DNA of 38,757 nucleotides, taken from Pelomonas sp036404855 (GTDB taxonomy: Bacteria > Pseudomonadota > Gammaproteobacteria > Burkholderiales > Burkholderiaceae_C). The translations under genes and the position numbers were made by a program. The notes under the pieces were generated by a model, which did no database searches, was not told where the DNA came from, and saw only the letters and a program-made list of their open reading frames with translations. Shown in pieces: positions 21,983 to 30,345 of this stretch (position 1 is the stretch's first letter; each line of letters starts with the position of its first letter). The stretch lies in the NCBI RefSeq assembly GCF_036404855.1, contig NZ_DASWYS010000254.1, forward strand, positions 1 to 38,757, given 5' to 3'.

Positions 21983-23413
21983 TCAGCCCACCCGGCAGAC
22001 CTTCAGCATGTTGGTACCGCCGGGGTAGCCCATGGGCTCGCCACAGGTGATCGCGTAAGTGTCGCCAGGCATCAGCACGCCGCGCTCGACGAGGATCTTT
22101 TCGGCCGCGGCCAGGGCCACGTCGCGATCGTCGAACTTGGGCATCAGCAGCGGCAGCACGTTGCGGTACAGCGCCATCTTGCGCTGGCTGACCTGCTGGG
22201 TCGTCAGGCCGAAGATGGGCACGTTGATGCGGTGGCGGCTCATCCACAGCGCCGTCGAACCAGACTCGGTCAGTGCCAGGATGGCCTTGCAGCCCAAGTG
22301 ATGCGCCGTGAACAGCGCGCCCATGGCAATGGACTGGTCGATGCGGCCGAACTGGCGGCCGGCAAAGTCGGTGTCGAGCGTGACAAACTCGGCACGCTCC
22401 GCCTCCAGCGCGATGGCAGCCATCTGCTCGACGGTCTCGATGGGGAAGCGGCCGGCGGCCGTCTCGGCCGACAGCATGACCGCGTCAGTACCGTCCAGCA
22501 CCGCGTTGGCCACGTCGCTGACCTCGGCGCGCGTGGGCACCGGGTTGACGATCATGGACTCCATCATCTGCGTGGCAGTGATGGACACCTTGTCCATCTC
22601 GCGGGCCAGCTTGATCATGCGCTTTTGCAGCGCCGGCACGGCCGCATTGCCCACTTCCACAGCGAGGTCCCCACGCGCGACCATGATGCCGTCGCTGGCC
22701 TTCAGGATGGCCTCGAGGTGGGGGATGGCCTCATAGCGCTCGATCTTGGCAATCATGGCCGGCTTGTGGCGCCAGGGCTCGCCGGCCACGTTTGCCAGTT
22801 GGCGAGCCATCTCCATGTCGGTGGCGTTCTTGGGGAAGCTGACGGCCAGGTACTCGCACTGGAAGGACATCGCGGTCTTGATGTCGTCCATGTCCTTGGC
22901 GGTCAGCGCCGGTGCCGTCAAGCCGCCGCCCTGCTTGTTGATGCCCTTGTTGTTGGACAGTTCGCCGCCGAGCTTGACGACGGTGTGAACCTGGGCGCCG
23001 CGCACGGCCTCCACGGTCAGCACGAGGAGGCCGTCGTTGAGCAGCAGCGTATCGCCGGGCTTCACGTCGCGCGGCAGTTCCTTGTAGTCGAGGCTGGCGA
23101 TGTCCTGGTTGCCCAGCTCGGTTCGATCGGCATCGAGGATGAACTTGGCGCCAGGGATGAGTTCGATCTTCCCGCCTTCGAACTTGCCGACGCGGATCTT
23201 GGGGCCTTGCAGATCGGCCATGATGGCCACCGACTTGCCGACGCGTTCGGCCGCCGCGCGGACCATGGTCGCGCGGTCGATGTGGTCCTGAGCCTTGCCG
23301 TGGGAGAAGTTCAGGCGCACGACGTCCACGCCGGCGCGGATCATCTTCTCCAGCACCTCGGGCGTGTTGGAAGCGGGGCCGAGGGTGGCGACGATCTTGG
23401 TGGCACGGGTCAT
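21983..23413 (-). CDS. pyk: Pyruvate kinase
   Basis: This 476-residue protein makes pyruvate and ATP from phosphoenolpyruvate and ADP, the last step of glycolysis. It begins TKIVATLGPASNTPEVL. Active-site elements include VVRLNFSHG, MADLQGPKIRVG and MVARGDLAVEVG. The signature region has TQMMESMI and AEVSDVANAVLDGTDAVMLSAETA. The C-terminal allosteric domain ends EPMGYPGGTNMLKVC. Length and motifs match type II-like pyruvate kinases of betaproteobacteria. It lies on the same strand as pgk and maeB but is separated from them by four or more kilobases including a divergent gene, so it has its own promoter in the 68-base gap upstream or reads through from the GNAT gene. Confidence 0.96.
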   Translation of the reverse strand: MTRATKIVATLGPASNTPEVLEKMIRAGVDVVRLNFSHGKAQDHIDRATMVRAAAERVGKSVAIMADLQGPKIRVGKFEGGKIELIPGAKFILDADRTELGNQDIASLDYKELPRDVKPGDTLLLNDGLLVLTVEAVRGAQVHTVVKLGGELSNNKGINKQGGGLTAPALTAKDMDDIKTAMSFQCEYLAVSFPKNATDMEMARQLANVAGEPWRHKPAMIAKIERYEAIPHLEAILKASDGIMVARGDLAVEVGNAAVPALQKRMIKLAREMDKVSITATQMMESMIVNPVPTRAEVSDVANAVLDGTDAVMLSAETAAGRFPIETVEQMAAIALEAERAEFVTLDTDFAGRQFGRIDQSIAMGALFTAHHLGCKAILALTESGSTALWMSRHRINVPIFGLTTQQVSQRKMALYRNVLPLLMPKFDDRDVALAAAEKILVERGVLMPGDTYAITCGEPMGYPGGTNMLKVCRVG

Positions 23414-23481
23414 GGCTGTCTCAACTTTCTGGGGGGCGCGGAATTATGGTCCGCCGGACCTCGCAGAAGTTTCGCCTCATT

Positions 23482-23976
23482 TCATGGCGCGCAGAGCCTC
23501 AGAACCCGCTCGAAGAAAACACTCAGCGGGTCGACTGCGTACTCGCCGAAAGGCTCCCGCGCCACGTAACCGAGGCGTTGGTACAGGGCGATGGCCTCGG
23601 GCTGATAGATGCCTGTCTCCAGTCGCACGAGGTGCACGCCGCGCGCGAGCACTTCGCCCTCCAGCCGGGCCATCAGCAGCTTGGCGATACCGCGGCCGCG
23701 GAGGCTCTCCAGCACGAAAAGGCGCTTGATCTCGCCATAGGACGGCCCGTCGGGAGGGGCAAGGTGCTTGACGCCACCGCAGCCAACTAATGTGTCGCCG
23801 AGCCAGCAGCCCCAGAAAGACCCGTCCGGCCCGCGCAGCCCCTCGGGTGGCTCGAAGTGATTGCTCTCAGCCGGATAGAGGCGGCTGGCCAGTGCCTCGG
23901 ACTGGGCTATCAGCGCCCTGGCATCGGGGTGCCCCGGGTCCACAGGCGCGAGGCACGGGGTCAGGTCTGAACTCAT
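23482..23976 (-). CDS. GNAT family N-acetyltransferase
   Basis: This 164-residue protein shows the GNAT core: GEIKRLFVLESLRGRGIAKLLM contains the RGRGIA acetyl-CoA pyrophosphate loop (motif A), preceded by a strand with LVGCGGVKHL. The late segment YQPEAIALYQRLGYV is motif B with the usual tyrosine. Substrate is unknown; members acetylate amino acids, polyamines, antibiotics or protein N-termini. It follows the XRE-cupin regulator on the same strand, with 17 bases between that stop and this start, so the two are likely co-transcribed and perhaps share a physiological role, for example amino-acid or amine handling together with the divergent EamA exporter. Confidence 0.88.
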   Translation of the reverse strand: MSSDLTPCLAPVDPGHPDARALIAQSEALASRLYPAESNHFEPPEGLRGPDGSFWGCWLGDTLVGCGGVKHLAPPDGPSYGEIKRLFVLESLRGRGIAKLLMARLEGEVLARGVHLVRLETGIYQPEAIALYQRLGYVAREPFGEYAVDPLSVFFERVLRLCAP

Positions 23977-23993
23977 GGATGGTTAGCGACCGG

Positions 23994-24587
23994 TTACAGG
24001 CTGGGCACGGTCATGGCGAGCAGATAGCGCGCGGACCCGATCCCGGGATTGGCGAAAACACTGCGTCCGAGGCAGCGGAAACTGATGGAGTCGCCCGCGG
24101 CCAGCTCGAAGACCTGACCTTGCAGCGTCAGGCGCAGCTGGCCCTCGAGCAGGCACAGGTGATGCTCCAACCGCGAAACAGTGGGTTCGTCGTACGCCAG
24201 CTCGGCGCCGGGCTTCAGGCGGGCCTCGATGACCTCGGTCGCAAAGCCGGCCAGCGGTGGGCAGCGCATGCGGCGCTCGAAACCGCTCTGCTGGTCGTGC
24301 CAGCACGGCTGGTCAGCCGCGCGCAGCAAGCGTACGGGCAGGGCCTCGGCATCAGCCAGCAGGCGGCTCAGCGGCAGGCCATGGGCGCGGGCCAGGCGCG
24401 AAAGCAGCGTTGCCGTGGGACTGGTCTCGGCGCGCTCCAACCGGCTCAGCGTCGCGCGGCTGACGCCGCTGCGCGCGGCCAATTCGTCCAGCGACCAGCC
24501 CGCTGCCGTGCGCAGCGCGGCCAAGCGATCGGCAAGCTGACGCTCGAGCTGCCCCTCTTCGCTCAATTCAGAGAATTCGTCTCTCAT
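23994..24587 (-). CDS. XRE-family regulator with C-terminal cupin domain
   Basis: This 197-residue protein has an N-terminal helix-turn-helix (about 18-72) containing LRTAAGWSLDELAARSGVS and RATLSRLERAETSPT, and a C-terminal cupin (about 110-190) with LEHHLCLLEGQLRLTL and LAAGDSISF. This architecture typically senses a small metabolite and controls an adjacent transporter or catabolic gene. It is divergent from an EamA exporter with only 18 bases between starts. A perfect palindrome TCTCATATGAGA spans its own start codon, suggesting that it represses both itself and the exporter. The start MRDEFSEL at 24587 fits the family; the longer frame would extend into the EamA gene. Confidence 0.88.
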   Translation of the reverse strand: MRDEFSELSEEGQLERQLADRLAALRTAAGWSLDELAARSGVSRATLSRLERAETSPTATLLSRLARAHGLPLSRLLADAEALPVRLLRAADQPCWHDQQSGFERRMRCPPLAGFATEVIEARLKPGAELAYDEPTVSRLEHHLCLLEGQLRLTLQGQVFELAAGDSISFRCLGRSVFANPGIGSARYLLAMTVPSL

Positions 24588-24593
24588 ATGAGA
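24582..24593. promoter_or_regulatory. Perfect 12-base palindrome, candidate operator of the XRE-cupin regulator
   Basis: TCTCATATGAGA is a perfect dyad that contains the start codon of the XRE-cupin gene and lies 13 bases before the divergent EamA start. Position and symmetry suit an autoregulatory operator. Inference; no binding data. Confidence 0.45.
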
Positions 24594-24605
24594 AGATGCT
24601 AGCGC

Positions 24606-25538
24606 ATGAAGGATCACCACGCCGCCCCGCTCGCCCTTGCCCTCGCCGTGGTGCTGGTGTGGGGCCTGAACTTTCCGCTGTCCAAGGCGCTGTTCAATCA
24701 GATCGGGCCGGCCGGATTCCTGGGCGTGCGTTACCTGCTGATGCCATTGCTCGCCGTGGCGCTGCTGTGCTGGCGATTCGGCCTGCGCTGGCCGCGGCTG
24801 GACCGCAGCGAGGTCTGGCCGCTGGTGCGGCTGACACTGATCGGCCAAGGCCTGCACCTGATGCTGTCGACCTACGGCATGCAGGGCTCCACCGCGTTCA
24901 GCGCCAGCGTGCTGCTGGCCTGCGGCCCGGTGTTCACGTTGCTGATCCTGCGCCTTAGCGGCGTGGAGCGGCTGTCACCGGGCCAGATCCTGGGCGTCGC
25001 GACGGCTGCGACCGGCGCCCTGTTGTTCACGGCGGACAAGCTGTTGGCCGCCGATTGGCAGGCCGGTCTCGGTGACCTGACGCTGCTGGCTGCGGCGGCC
25101 CTGTTCAGCTACTACACGGTGGCGAGCAAACCCCTGATCCAGCATCACGGCGGCGTGACCGTGTTGGGCTACGGCAGCCTGGTTTGCACGCTGCCCATGC
25201 TCCTGTGGTGCGCCCCGTCGCTGGCGGCGCTGGACTGGCAGGCCCAGCCGCCGTGGGTCTGGACCGGCACCGCCTGGCAGGTGGCCGGCGGCGGTTTCAT
25301 GGGCTGGCTCGCCTGGGGATGGGCAAATGAAAGGCGCGGCGTGGCCCGCACTGCGCCGCTGATCTATCTGATGCCTCTGATCGCCGGGGTCACGGCCTGG
25401 GCCTGGGGAGGCGAGCAGTTCAACGCGCACAAGCTGCTGGGCGCCGGCATCATCCTTGCCGGCGTGGCATTGGCGCAGTTCAGCCCCGCGCTACCTGGGC
25501 TTCGCGCACGTCAGCAACCGCCAGAGCCGTCATGTTGA
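24606..25538 (+). CDS. EamA (DMT superfamily) transporter
   Basis: This 310-residue protein has about ten hydrophobic helices in two EamA repeats (about 8-140 and 155-295). The first repeat contains VVLVWGLNFPLSKALFNQIGP followed by RYLLMPLLAVALL, the second WGWANERRGVARTAPLIYLMPL. Such proteins usually export amino acids or related metabolites across the inner membrane. It is divergent from an XRE-cupin regulator that probably controls it, with a GNAT gene behind that regulator. Its last 59 bases overlap the 3' end of maeB on the opposite strand, an unusually long tail-to-tail overlap; the final helix ends before most of this region, so the overlap mostly encodes the polar C-terminal tail. 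Confidence 0.88.
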   Translation: MKDHHAAPLALALAVVLVWGLNFPLSKALFNQIGPAGFLGVRYLLMPLLAVALLCWRFGLRWPRLDRSEVWPLVRLTLIGQGLHLMLSTYGMQGSTAFSASVLLACGPVFTLLILRLSGVERLSPGQILGVATAATGALLFTADKLLAADWQAGLGDLTLLAAAALFSYYTVASKPLIQHHGGVTVLGYGSLVCTLPMLLWCAPSLAALDWQAQPPWVWTGTAWQVAGGGFMGWLAWGWANERRGVARTAPLIYLMPLIAGVTAWAWGGEQFNAHKLLGAGIILAGVALAQFSPALPGLRARQQPPEPSC

Positions 25539-27819
25539 CGATGCGGCGCACGGTCGCCGACGGCGTCAGGATGTGCACCGGCGCCGCCGCGCCGAGCAGG
25601 ATGGGGCCAACTGTCACGCCTTGACTGGCGCTGATCTTCAGCACATTGAAGAGGATGTTGGCGGCGTCCAGCGTCGGCAGCACCAACAGGTTGGCCGCGC
25701 CCTTGAGCTTGCTGTCGGGGAGGAATGCCTGGCGCACGCTCTCGGACAACGCCGCGTCGCCATGCATCTCGCCGTCGCACTCCACCTCGGGGTGTCGGGC
25801 GGCGAACAACTCGTAGGCGCGGCGCATCTTCAGCGCCGACGGACGCGTCGACGAGCCGAACATCGAGTGACTGACGAAGGCCAGTTTGGGCGGCAGGCCA
25901 AAACGGCGCAGCTCGTCAGCGGCCATGGCGGCGATGTCGGCCAGCTCCTCGGCGCTGGGGTCGTCGTTGACGAAGGTGTCCGCGATGAAGAGCGTCATCT
26001 TCTCCATCATCAGCGCGTTCATCGCGGCGAACTGGCGCGCGCCGTCGCGCAGGCCGACGAGGTCCTTCACCTGCTCCAGGTGACGGTCGAAACGCCCCAC
26101 CATGCCGCAGATCATCGCGTCGGCGTCGCCCAGCTGGATGGCCAGCGCACCAATGGCCGTGTTGGAGCGGCGCACGGCCGACTTGGCCATTTCCGGCGTG
26201 AAGCCATTGCGCTTCATGCGCGCGTAGTAGGCCTCCCAGTACTGGCGGAAACGCGGATCGTCTTCGGGATCGATGACGGCCACGTCCACGCCGAGTCGCA
26301 GGCGCAGGCCGGCACGCTGGATGCGCGCGGCCAGGACGGCGGGGCGGCCGATCAACGTAGGCTTGCACAGGCCCTCATCCAGCGCCACCTGCACGGCACG
26401 CAGAACGCGCTCGTCCTCACCCTCGGCATAGATGACGCGCGCCGGCGCAGCCTTCGCAGCCGAGAACACCGGGCGCATGAACATGCCGGTCTGGTAAACG
26501 AAGCGCTCCAACGACTGGCGGTAGGCCAGCAGATCGGCGATGGGCCGCATGGCCACGCCATCCAACTCCGCAGCCGCCGCGACGGCCGGCGCAATGCGCA
26601 GGATCAGCCGCGCATCGAAGGGCTTCGGGATCAGATAGTCCGGTCCGAAGGCCAGCTCCTGGCCGGCATAGGCCGCGGCCACCTCGTCCGAGGTCTCGGC
26701 CTTGGCCAGTGCGGCGATCTCGCGCACGCAGGCCAGCTTCATGCCTTCGGTGATCTTGGTCGCACCGCAATCCAGGGCGCCGCGGAAGATGTAGGGGAAA
26801 CACAGGACGTTGTTGACCTGGTTGGGGTAGTCGCTGCGGCCGGTAGCCACAATGCAGTCCGGCCGCACGGCCTTGGCCAGCTCGGGGCGGATCTCCGGCT
26901 CAGGGTTGGCCAGCGCCAGGATGATGGGCTGGTTGCCCATGGTCTTGACCATGTCGGCCGTCAGCACGCCAGCGGCCGAACAGCCGAGGAAGACGTCCGC
27001 GCCGTCCACCACGTCGGCGAGCGTGCGCGCCGTCGTCACCTGGCAATAACGCTGTTTGGACTCGTCCAACTTGCCGGCTTTGGCATCCTCGCGCTCGCTG
27101 TGGATGACGCCGCGAGAGTCGCAGACGAACACGTTGTCGCGCCTCACGCCCAGGCCCACCATGACGTCCAGGCAGGCGATGGCCGCGGCCCCGGCGCCCG
27201 ACACGGCGACCTTGACCTTGGCGATGTCCTTGCCCACCAGCTCCAGGCCGTTCAGCAGGGCGGCCGACGAGATGATGGCTGTGCCGTGCTGGTCGTCGTG
27301 GAAGACGGGGATGTTCATGCGCTTGGACAGTTCGCGCTCGATGTAGAAGCACTCGGGCGCCTTGATGTCCTCGAGGTTGATGCCACCCAGCGTGGGCTCC
27401 ATCGCCGCGATGATGTCGATCAGCTTGTCCGGGTCGCGTTCGGCCAGCTCGATGTCGAAGACGTCGATACCGGCGAACTTCTTGAAGAGGCAGCCCTTGC
27501 CCTCCATGACCGGCTTGGCGGCCAGCGGGCCGATGTCGCCCAGGCCCAGTACGGCGGTGCCATTGGTGATGACGCCAACGAGATTGCCGCGCGACGTGAA
27601 GTCGGCGGCGAGCGACGGATCGCGCTCGATGTCCAGGCAGGGATAGGCCACGCCAGGCGAGTAAGCCAGCGACAGGTCGCGCTGGTTGCTCAGCGCCTTG
27701 GTCGGCGTGACCGAGATCTTGCCGCGCGTGGGGCTGCGGTGGTACTCGAGGGCGGCGTCGCGCAGCGCGCTTTCCGCGGGAGAAAGGACGGGCGACGAGA
27801 GGGGGTTGTTCTTTTCCAT
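25480..27819 (-). CDS. maeB: NADP-dependent malic enzyme with C-terminal phosphotransacetylase-like domain
   Basis: This 779-residue protein converts malate to pyruvate and CO2 with NADP reduction. The malic domain (about 15-430) has SLAYSPGVAYPC, TAVLGLGDIGPLAAKPVMEGK, VFHDDQHGTAI and nucleotide-binding GAGAAAIACL, then ATGRSDYPNQVNN. The C-terminal domain (about 445-775) is PTA-like, with IYAEGEDERVLRAVQ, MICGMVGRFDRHLEQV and LVLPTLDAANILFN; in MaeB it is regulatory and binds acetyl-CoA rather than acting as a transacetylase. Length and two-domain plan match the family. Together with pyk and pgk it places the pyruvate node in one region. Its 3' end overlaps the convergent EamA gene by 59 bases. 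Confidence 0.95.
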   Translation of the reverse strand: MEKNNPLSSPVLSPAESALRDAALEYHRSPTRGKISVTPTKALSNQRDLSLAYSPGVAYPCLDIERDPSLAADFTSRGNLVGVITNGTAVLGLGDIGPLAAKPVMEGKGCLFKKFAGIDVFDIELAERDPDKLIDIIAAMEPTLGGINLEDIKAPECFYIERELSKRMNIPVFHDDQHGTAIISSAALLNGLELVGKDIAKVKVAVSGAGAAAIACLDVMVGLGVRRDNVFVCDSRGVIHSEREDAKAGKLDESKQRYCQVTTARTLADVVDGADVFLGCSAAGVLTADMVKTMGNQPIILALANPEPEIRPELAKAVRPDCIVATGRSDYPNQVNNVLCFPYIFRGALDCGATKITEGMKLACVREIAALAKAETSDEVAAAYAGQELAFGPDYLIPKPFDARLILRIAPAVAAAAELDGVAMRPIADLLAYRQSLERFVYQTGMFMRPVFSAAKAAPARVIYAEGEDERVLRAVQVALDEGLCKPTLIGRPAVLAARIQRAGLRLRLGVDVAVIDPEDDPRFRQYWEAYYARMKRNGFTPEMAKSAVRRSNTAIGALAIQLGDADAMICGMVGRFDRHLEQVKDLVGLRDGARQFAAMNALMMEKMTLFIADTFVNDDPSAEELADIAAMAADELRRFGLPPKLAFVSHSMFGSSTRPSALKMRRAYELFAARHPEVECDGEMHGDAALSESVRQAFLPDSKLKGAANLLVLPTLDAANILFNVLKISASQGVTVGPILLGAAAPVHILTPSATVRRIVNMTALAVADVREAQVARG

Positions 27820-28019
27820 GAGGGCGCATCTCCAGGGGGAACCCTGTAGGTTACGCCGCGTTTCAGCGCCTGCCGATGCCAGATTTCTGGCGATCCATGC
27901 CGAAGCGGATCAAAACTGCTCGAACTCGAAGCGGACTCGCCGGACCGCAGCATCCGTGCCGGGGCAGGCTTGCCCGCCTCGGGCGATGCCCTGATCGGGC
28001 GGCGCTGCGCGTCCTTGCG

Positions 28020-29213
28020 TCAGCCTGCCGCACGCCTGCTCAGGATCTCGAACGCCGGCAGCGTCTTGCCTTCCAACACCTCGAGGAAGGCGCCACCACC
28101 CGTGGAGATGTAGCCAACGTCCTTCTCGATGCCGTACTTGGCGATCGCCGCCAGCGTGTCGCCGCCGCCAGCGATGCTGAAGGCCAGGCTCTCGGCAATC
28201 GCGCGGGCGATCGCCTCGGTGCCGTGCGCGAACGCCGGGAACTCGAACACGCCGACCGGGCCGTTCCAGACGATGGTGCCGGCAGCCTTGAGCTTCTCGG
28301 CCAGCCTGGCGGCGGTCTTCGGGCCGATGTCGAGGATGAGGTCGTCATCCTCCACGTCCGTGGCCGCCTTGACGGAGGCGGTCGCGCCTGCCGCAAAGGC
28401 CTTGGCCGTCACGACGTCCTCGGGGATGGGCACCTCGGCGCCACGCGCGGCCATGGCCTCGATGACGGCCTTGGCCTGATCGACCAGGTCCGGTTCCGCC
28501 AGCGATTTGCCGATCTTCAGGCCCGCGGCCAGCATGAAGGTGTTGGCGATGCCGCCACCAACGATGAGGCCGTCCACCTTGGCGGCCAGGCTCTGCAGGA
28601 TGGTCAGCTTGGTCGACACCTTGGAGCCGGCAACGATGGCCACCAGCGGACGGCGCGGATTGGCCAGGGCCTTGGTGATGGCGTCGATTTCCGCTGCCAG
28701 CAGCGGACCGGCACAGGCGATCTTGGCGAACTTGGCGATGCCGTAGGTGGTGGCCTCGGCGCGATGTGCCGTGCCGAAGGCGTCGTGCACGAAGATGTCG
28801 CAAAGCGCGGCCAGTTTCCTCGACAGACCCTCGTCGCACTTCTTCTCGCCCTTGTTGACGCGGCAGTTCTCCAGCAGAACCAGCTCGCCAGGCTTGACGC
28901 CGACGCCGTCGACCCAGTCACGTAACAGCGGCACCGGGCGGGACAGCAACTGGGCCATGCGCTCGGCGACGGGCGCCAGCGAGTCCTCAGGCTTGAACTC
29001 GCCTTCGGTCGGGCGGCCGAGGTGGGAGGTGACCATGACGGCAGCGCCGGCATCCAGCGCCATCTTGATGGCCGGTAGCGAGGCGCGGATGCGGGTGTCC
29101 TCGGTGATCTTGCCGTTGTCGTCCTGCGGCACGTTGAGGTCGGCGCGGATGAAGACGCGCTGGCCGGCCACCTTGCCGGCGGCGATCAGGTCGGAGAAGC
29201 GGATGACGTTCAT
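28020..29213 (-). CDS. pgk: Phosphoglycerate kinase
   Basis: This 397-residue protein transfers phosphate between 1,3-bisphosphoglycerate and ADP. N-domain motifs: RADLNVPQDDNG, then TSHLGRPTEGE, LENCRVNKGEKK and HDAFGTAHRAEAT, which form the basic substrate patch. C-domain motifs: VAGSKVSTKL, GGGIANTF, GPVGVFEFPAF and the nucleotide loop GGGDTLAA followed by STGGGAFLEVLEGK. Length and motif order are standard. It is on the same strand as azlCD upstream and maeB downstream (200-base gap). In many relatives pyk follows pgk directly; here maeB and three other genes lie between. Confidence 0.96.
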   Translation of the reverse strand: MNVIRFSDLIAAGKVAGQRVFIRADLNVPQDDNGKITEDTRIRASLPAIKMALDAGAAVMVTSHLGRPTEGEFKPEDSLAPVAERMAQLLSRPVPLLRDWVDGVGVKPGELVLLENCRVNKGEKKCDEGLSRKLAALCDIFVHDAFGTAHRAEATTYGIAKFAKIACAGPLLAAEIDAITKALANPRRPLVAIVAGSKVSTKLTILQSLAAKVDGLIVGGGIANTFMLAAGLKIGKSLAEPDLVDQAKAVIEAMAARGAEVPIPEDVVTAKAFAAGATASVKAATDVEDDDLILDIGPKTAARLAEKLKAAGTIVWNGPVGVFEFPAFAHGTEAIARAIAESLAFSIAGGGDTLAAIAKYGIEKDVGYISTGGGAFLEVLEGKTLPAFEILSRRAAG

Positions 29214-29277
29214 GTTCGGGCGGAGCGGTTGATGACAAAAACTACCGCGATTCTCTCCGCCCCGCGCGCCGCCGCGG

Positions 29278-29607
29278 TTACCAGCCGAGTCCGAGTTTCA
29301 GCGGCAGCATGACGGCCATGCCGACGAGGATGGTGCCGAGGATGCCCTTGCGCCAAAAGTAGTAGGCCGTCGCCGCCAGCGCCGCGGGCCAGCGGGCGTC
29401 CTGCCAGGTCGCGATGACCTGGCCCTGGGTCATGAAGATCTCCGGCGCGACGACAGCCACCAGGGCTGCCAGCGGCGCGACCTTGAGCAGCTCGCGCAGC
29501 CAGTCGGGAATGGGCAGCGGCTGGTCGCCGATCATGAAGAAGCCGCGCGTCAGCACAGTGATGGCGCCAAGGCCCAGCAGTGCGATCCAAGTCATCGTTT
29601 CGCTCAT
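29278..29607 (-). CDS. azlD: AzlD family branched-chain amino acid exporter subunit
   Basis: This 109-residue protein has four hydrophobic segments in the AzlD pattern: TWIALLGLGAITVLTRGFF, PDWLRELLKVAPLAALVAVV containing the conserved helix-breaking P-x-x-x-L-A-A-L, then WPAALAATAYYFWRKGILGT and a final helix. AzlD is the small partner of AzlC; together they export branched-chain amino acids. Its ATG overlaps the azlC stop (ATGA at 29604-29607), so the two are translationally coupled. The longer frame to 29739 runs inside azlC and is rejected. Confidence 0.9.
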   Translation of the reverse strand: MSETMTWIALLGLGAITVLTRGFFMIGDQPLPIPDWLRELLKVAPLAALVAVVAPEIFMTQGQVIATWQDARWPAALAATAYYFWRKGILGTILVGMAVMLPLKLGLGW

Positions 29608-30320
29608 GCCCGCCCCTGTCGCGCATCCAGCCACCAGCCCACCGCGCCGGCCGCAACGATGGCGCACAGAATGTTGAGCTTGAGCGGCAGGCCATAGGTC
29701 GCGATTGACACCGCACCGGCCGTCACGGCCACCCACCACAGCATCTTCTCAGTCAGCAGCGAATAGGACAGCCCCAGCAACGCCAACACCCCTGCGAACC
29801 CTATGCCCCAATGCGTCGGGATGCGGTCCGCCAGCAGGATGCCGGTGAAGGAGCACAACTGCCAGGCCGGCCAGTTCACCGCCACGCCACCCCAGAAATA
29901 GCGGCGCTGCCCAGCTGCCGGCACCGGGTCGGGGTAACGCTTCACGAAATAGACGAAGTTCAGGTCCGCCGCGAAGTAGGTCAGCGTCAGGCGGCGCACA
30001 CGCGGCAAGTGCGCGAAGTAGTTGCGCCACTGCGCGCTGAAAATCACGAAGCGCAGGTTGACGCAGAAGGCCGTGGCCAGCACCACCCACAGCGGTGCGC
30101 CGGAGGCGATCAGGGGCAGCGCGGTGAGCTGCGCACTGCCGGCGAACACCAGCAGGGACATCCCGCAGGCCAGCGGCAGGCTGAGCCCGCTTTTCACCAT
30201 GGCGACGCCCGTCACCAGGCCCCAGGCGGCCAGGCCCAGGGAGGGCGAGGCCATGTCGCGCGCGCCGTGGCGGAAGTCGGGATCAGCCGCCAGCGCGCGC
30301 AGTCGTTCAAGAAACTGCAT
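29604..30320 (-). CDS. azlC: AzlC family branched-chain amino acid exporter subunit
   Basis: This 238-residue membrane protein with about seven helices contains the AzlC hallmarks: MVKSGLSLPLACGMSLLVFAGSAQLTALPLI, whose middle FAGSAQ is conserved across the family, and FCVNLRFVIFSAQW. It forms the large subunit of the AzlCD exporter (LIV-E family) for branched-chain and related amino acids. It overlaps azlD by ATGA. The start at 30320 is directly preceded by a 6-base GC hairpin (30321-30338) that also forms the end of the short gap to the upstream DUF2807 gene. Confidence 0.9.
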   Translation of the reverse strand: MQFLERLRALAADPDFRHGARDMASPSLGLAAWGLVTGVAMVKSGLSLPLACGMSLLVFAGSAQLTALPLIASGAPLWVVLATAFCVNLRFVIFSAQWRNYFAHLPRVRRLTLTYFAADLNFVYFVKRYPDPVPAAGQRRYFWGGVAVNWPAWQLCSFTGILLADRIPTHWGIGFAGVLALLGLSYSLLTEKMLWWVAVTAGAVSIATYGLPLKLNILCAIVAAGAVGWWLDARQGRA

Positions 30321-30345
30321 CCCGCCATTCTCGGCGGGAGCGGCT

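Noticed and set aside
27820..28019. Candidate terminator between pgk and maeB
   Set aside because: Only short GC stems without a T-run are visible, which is expected by chance at this base composition.
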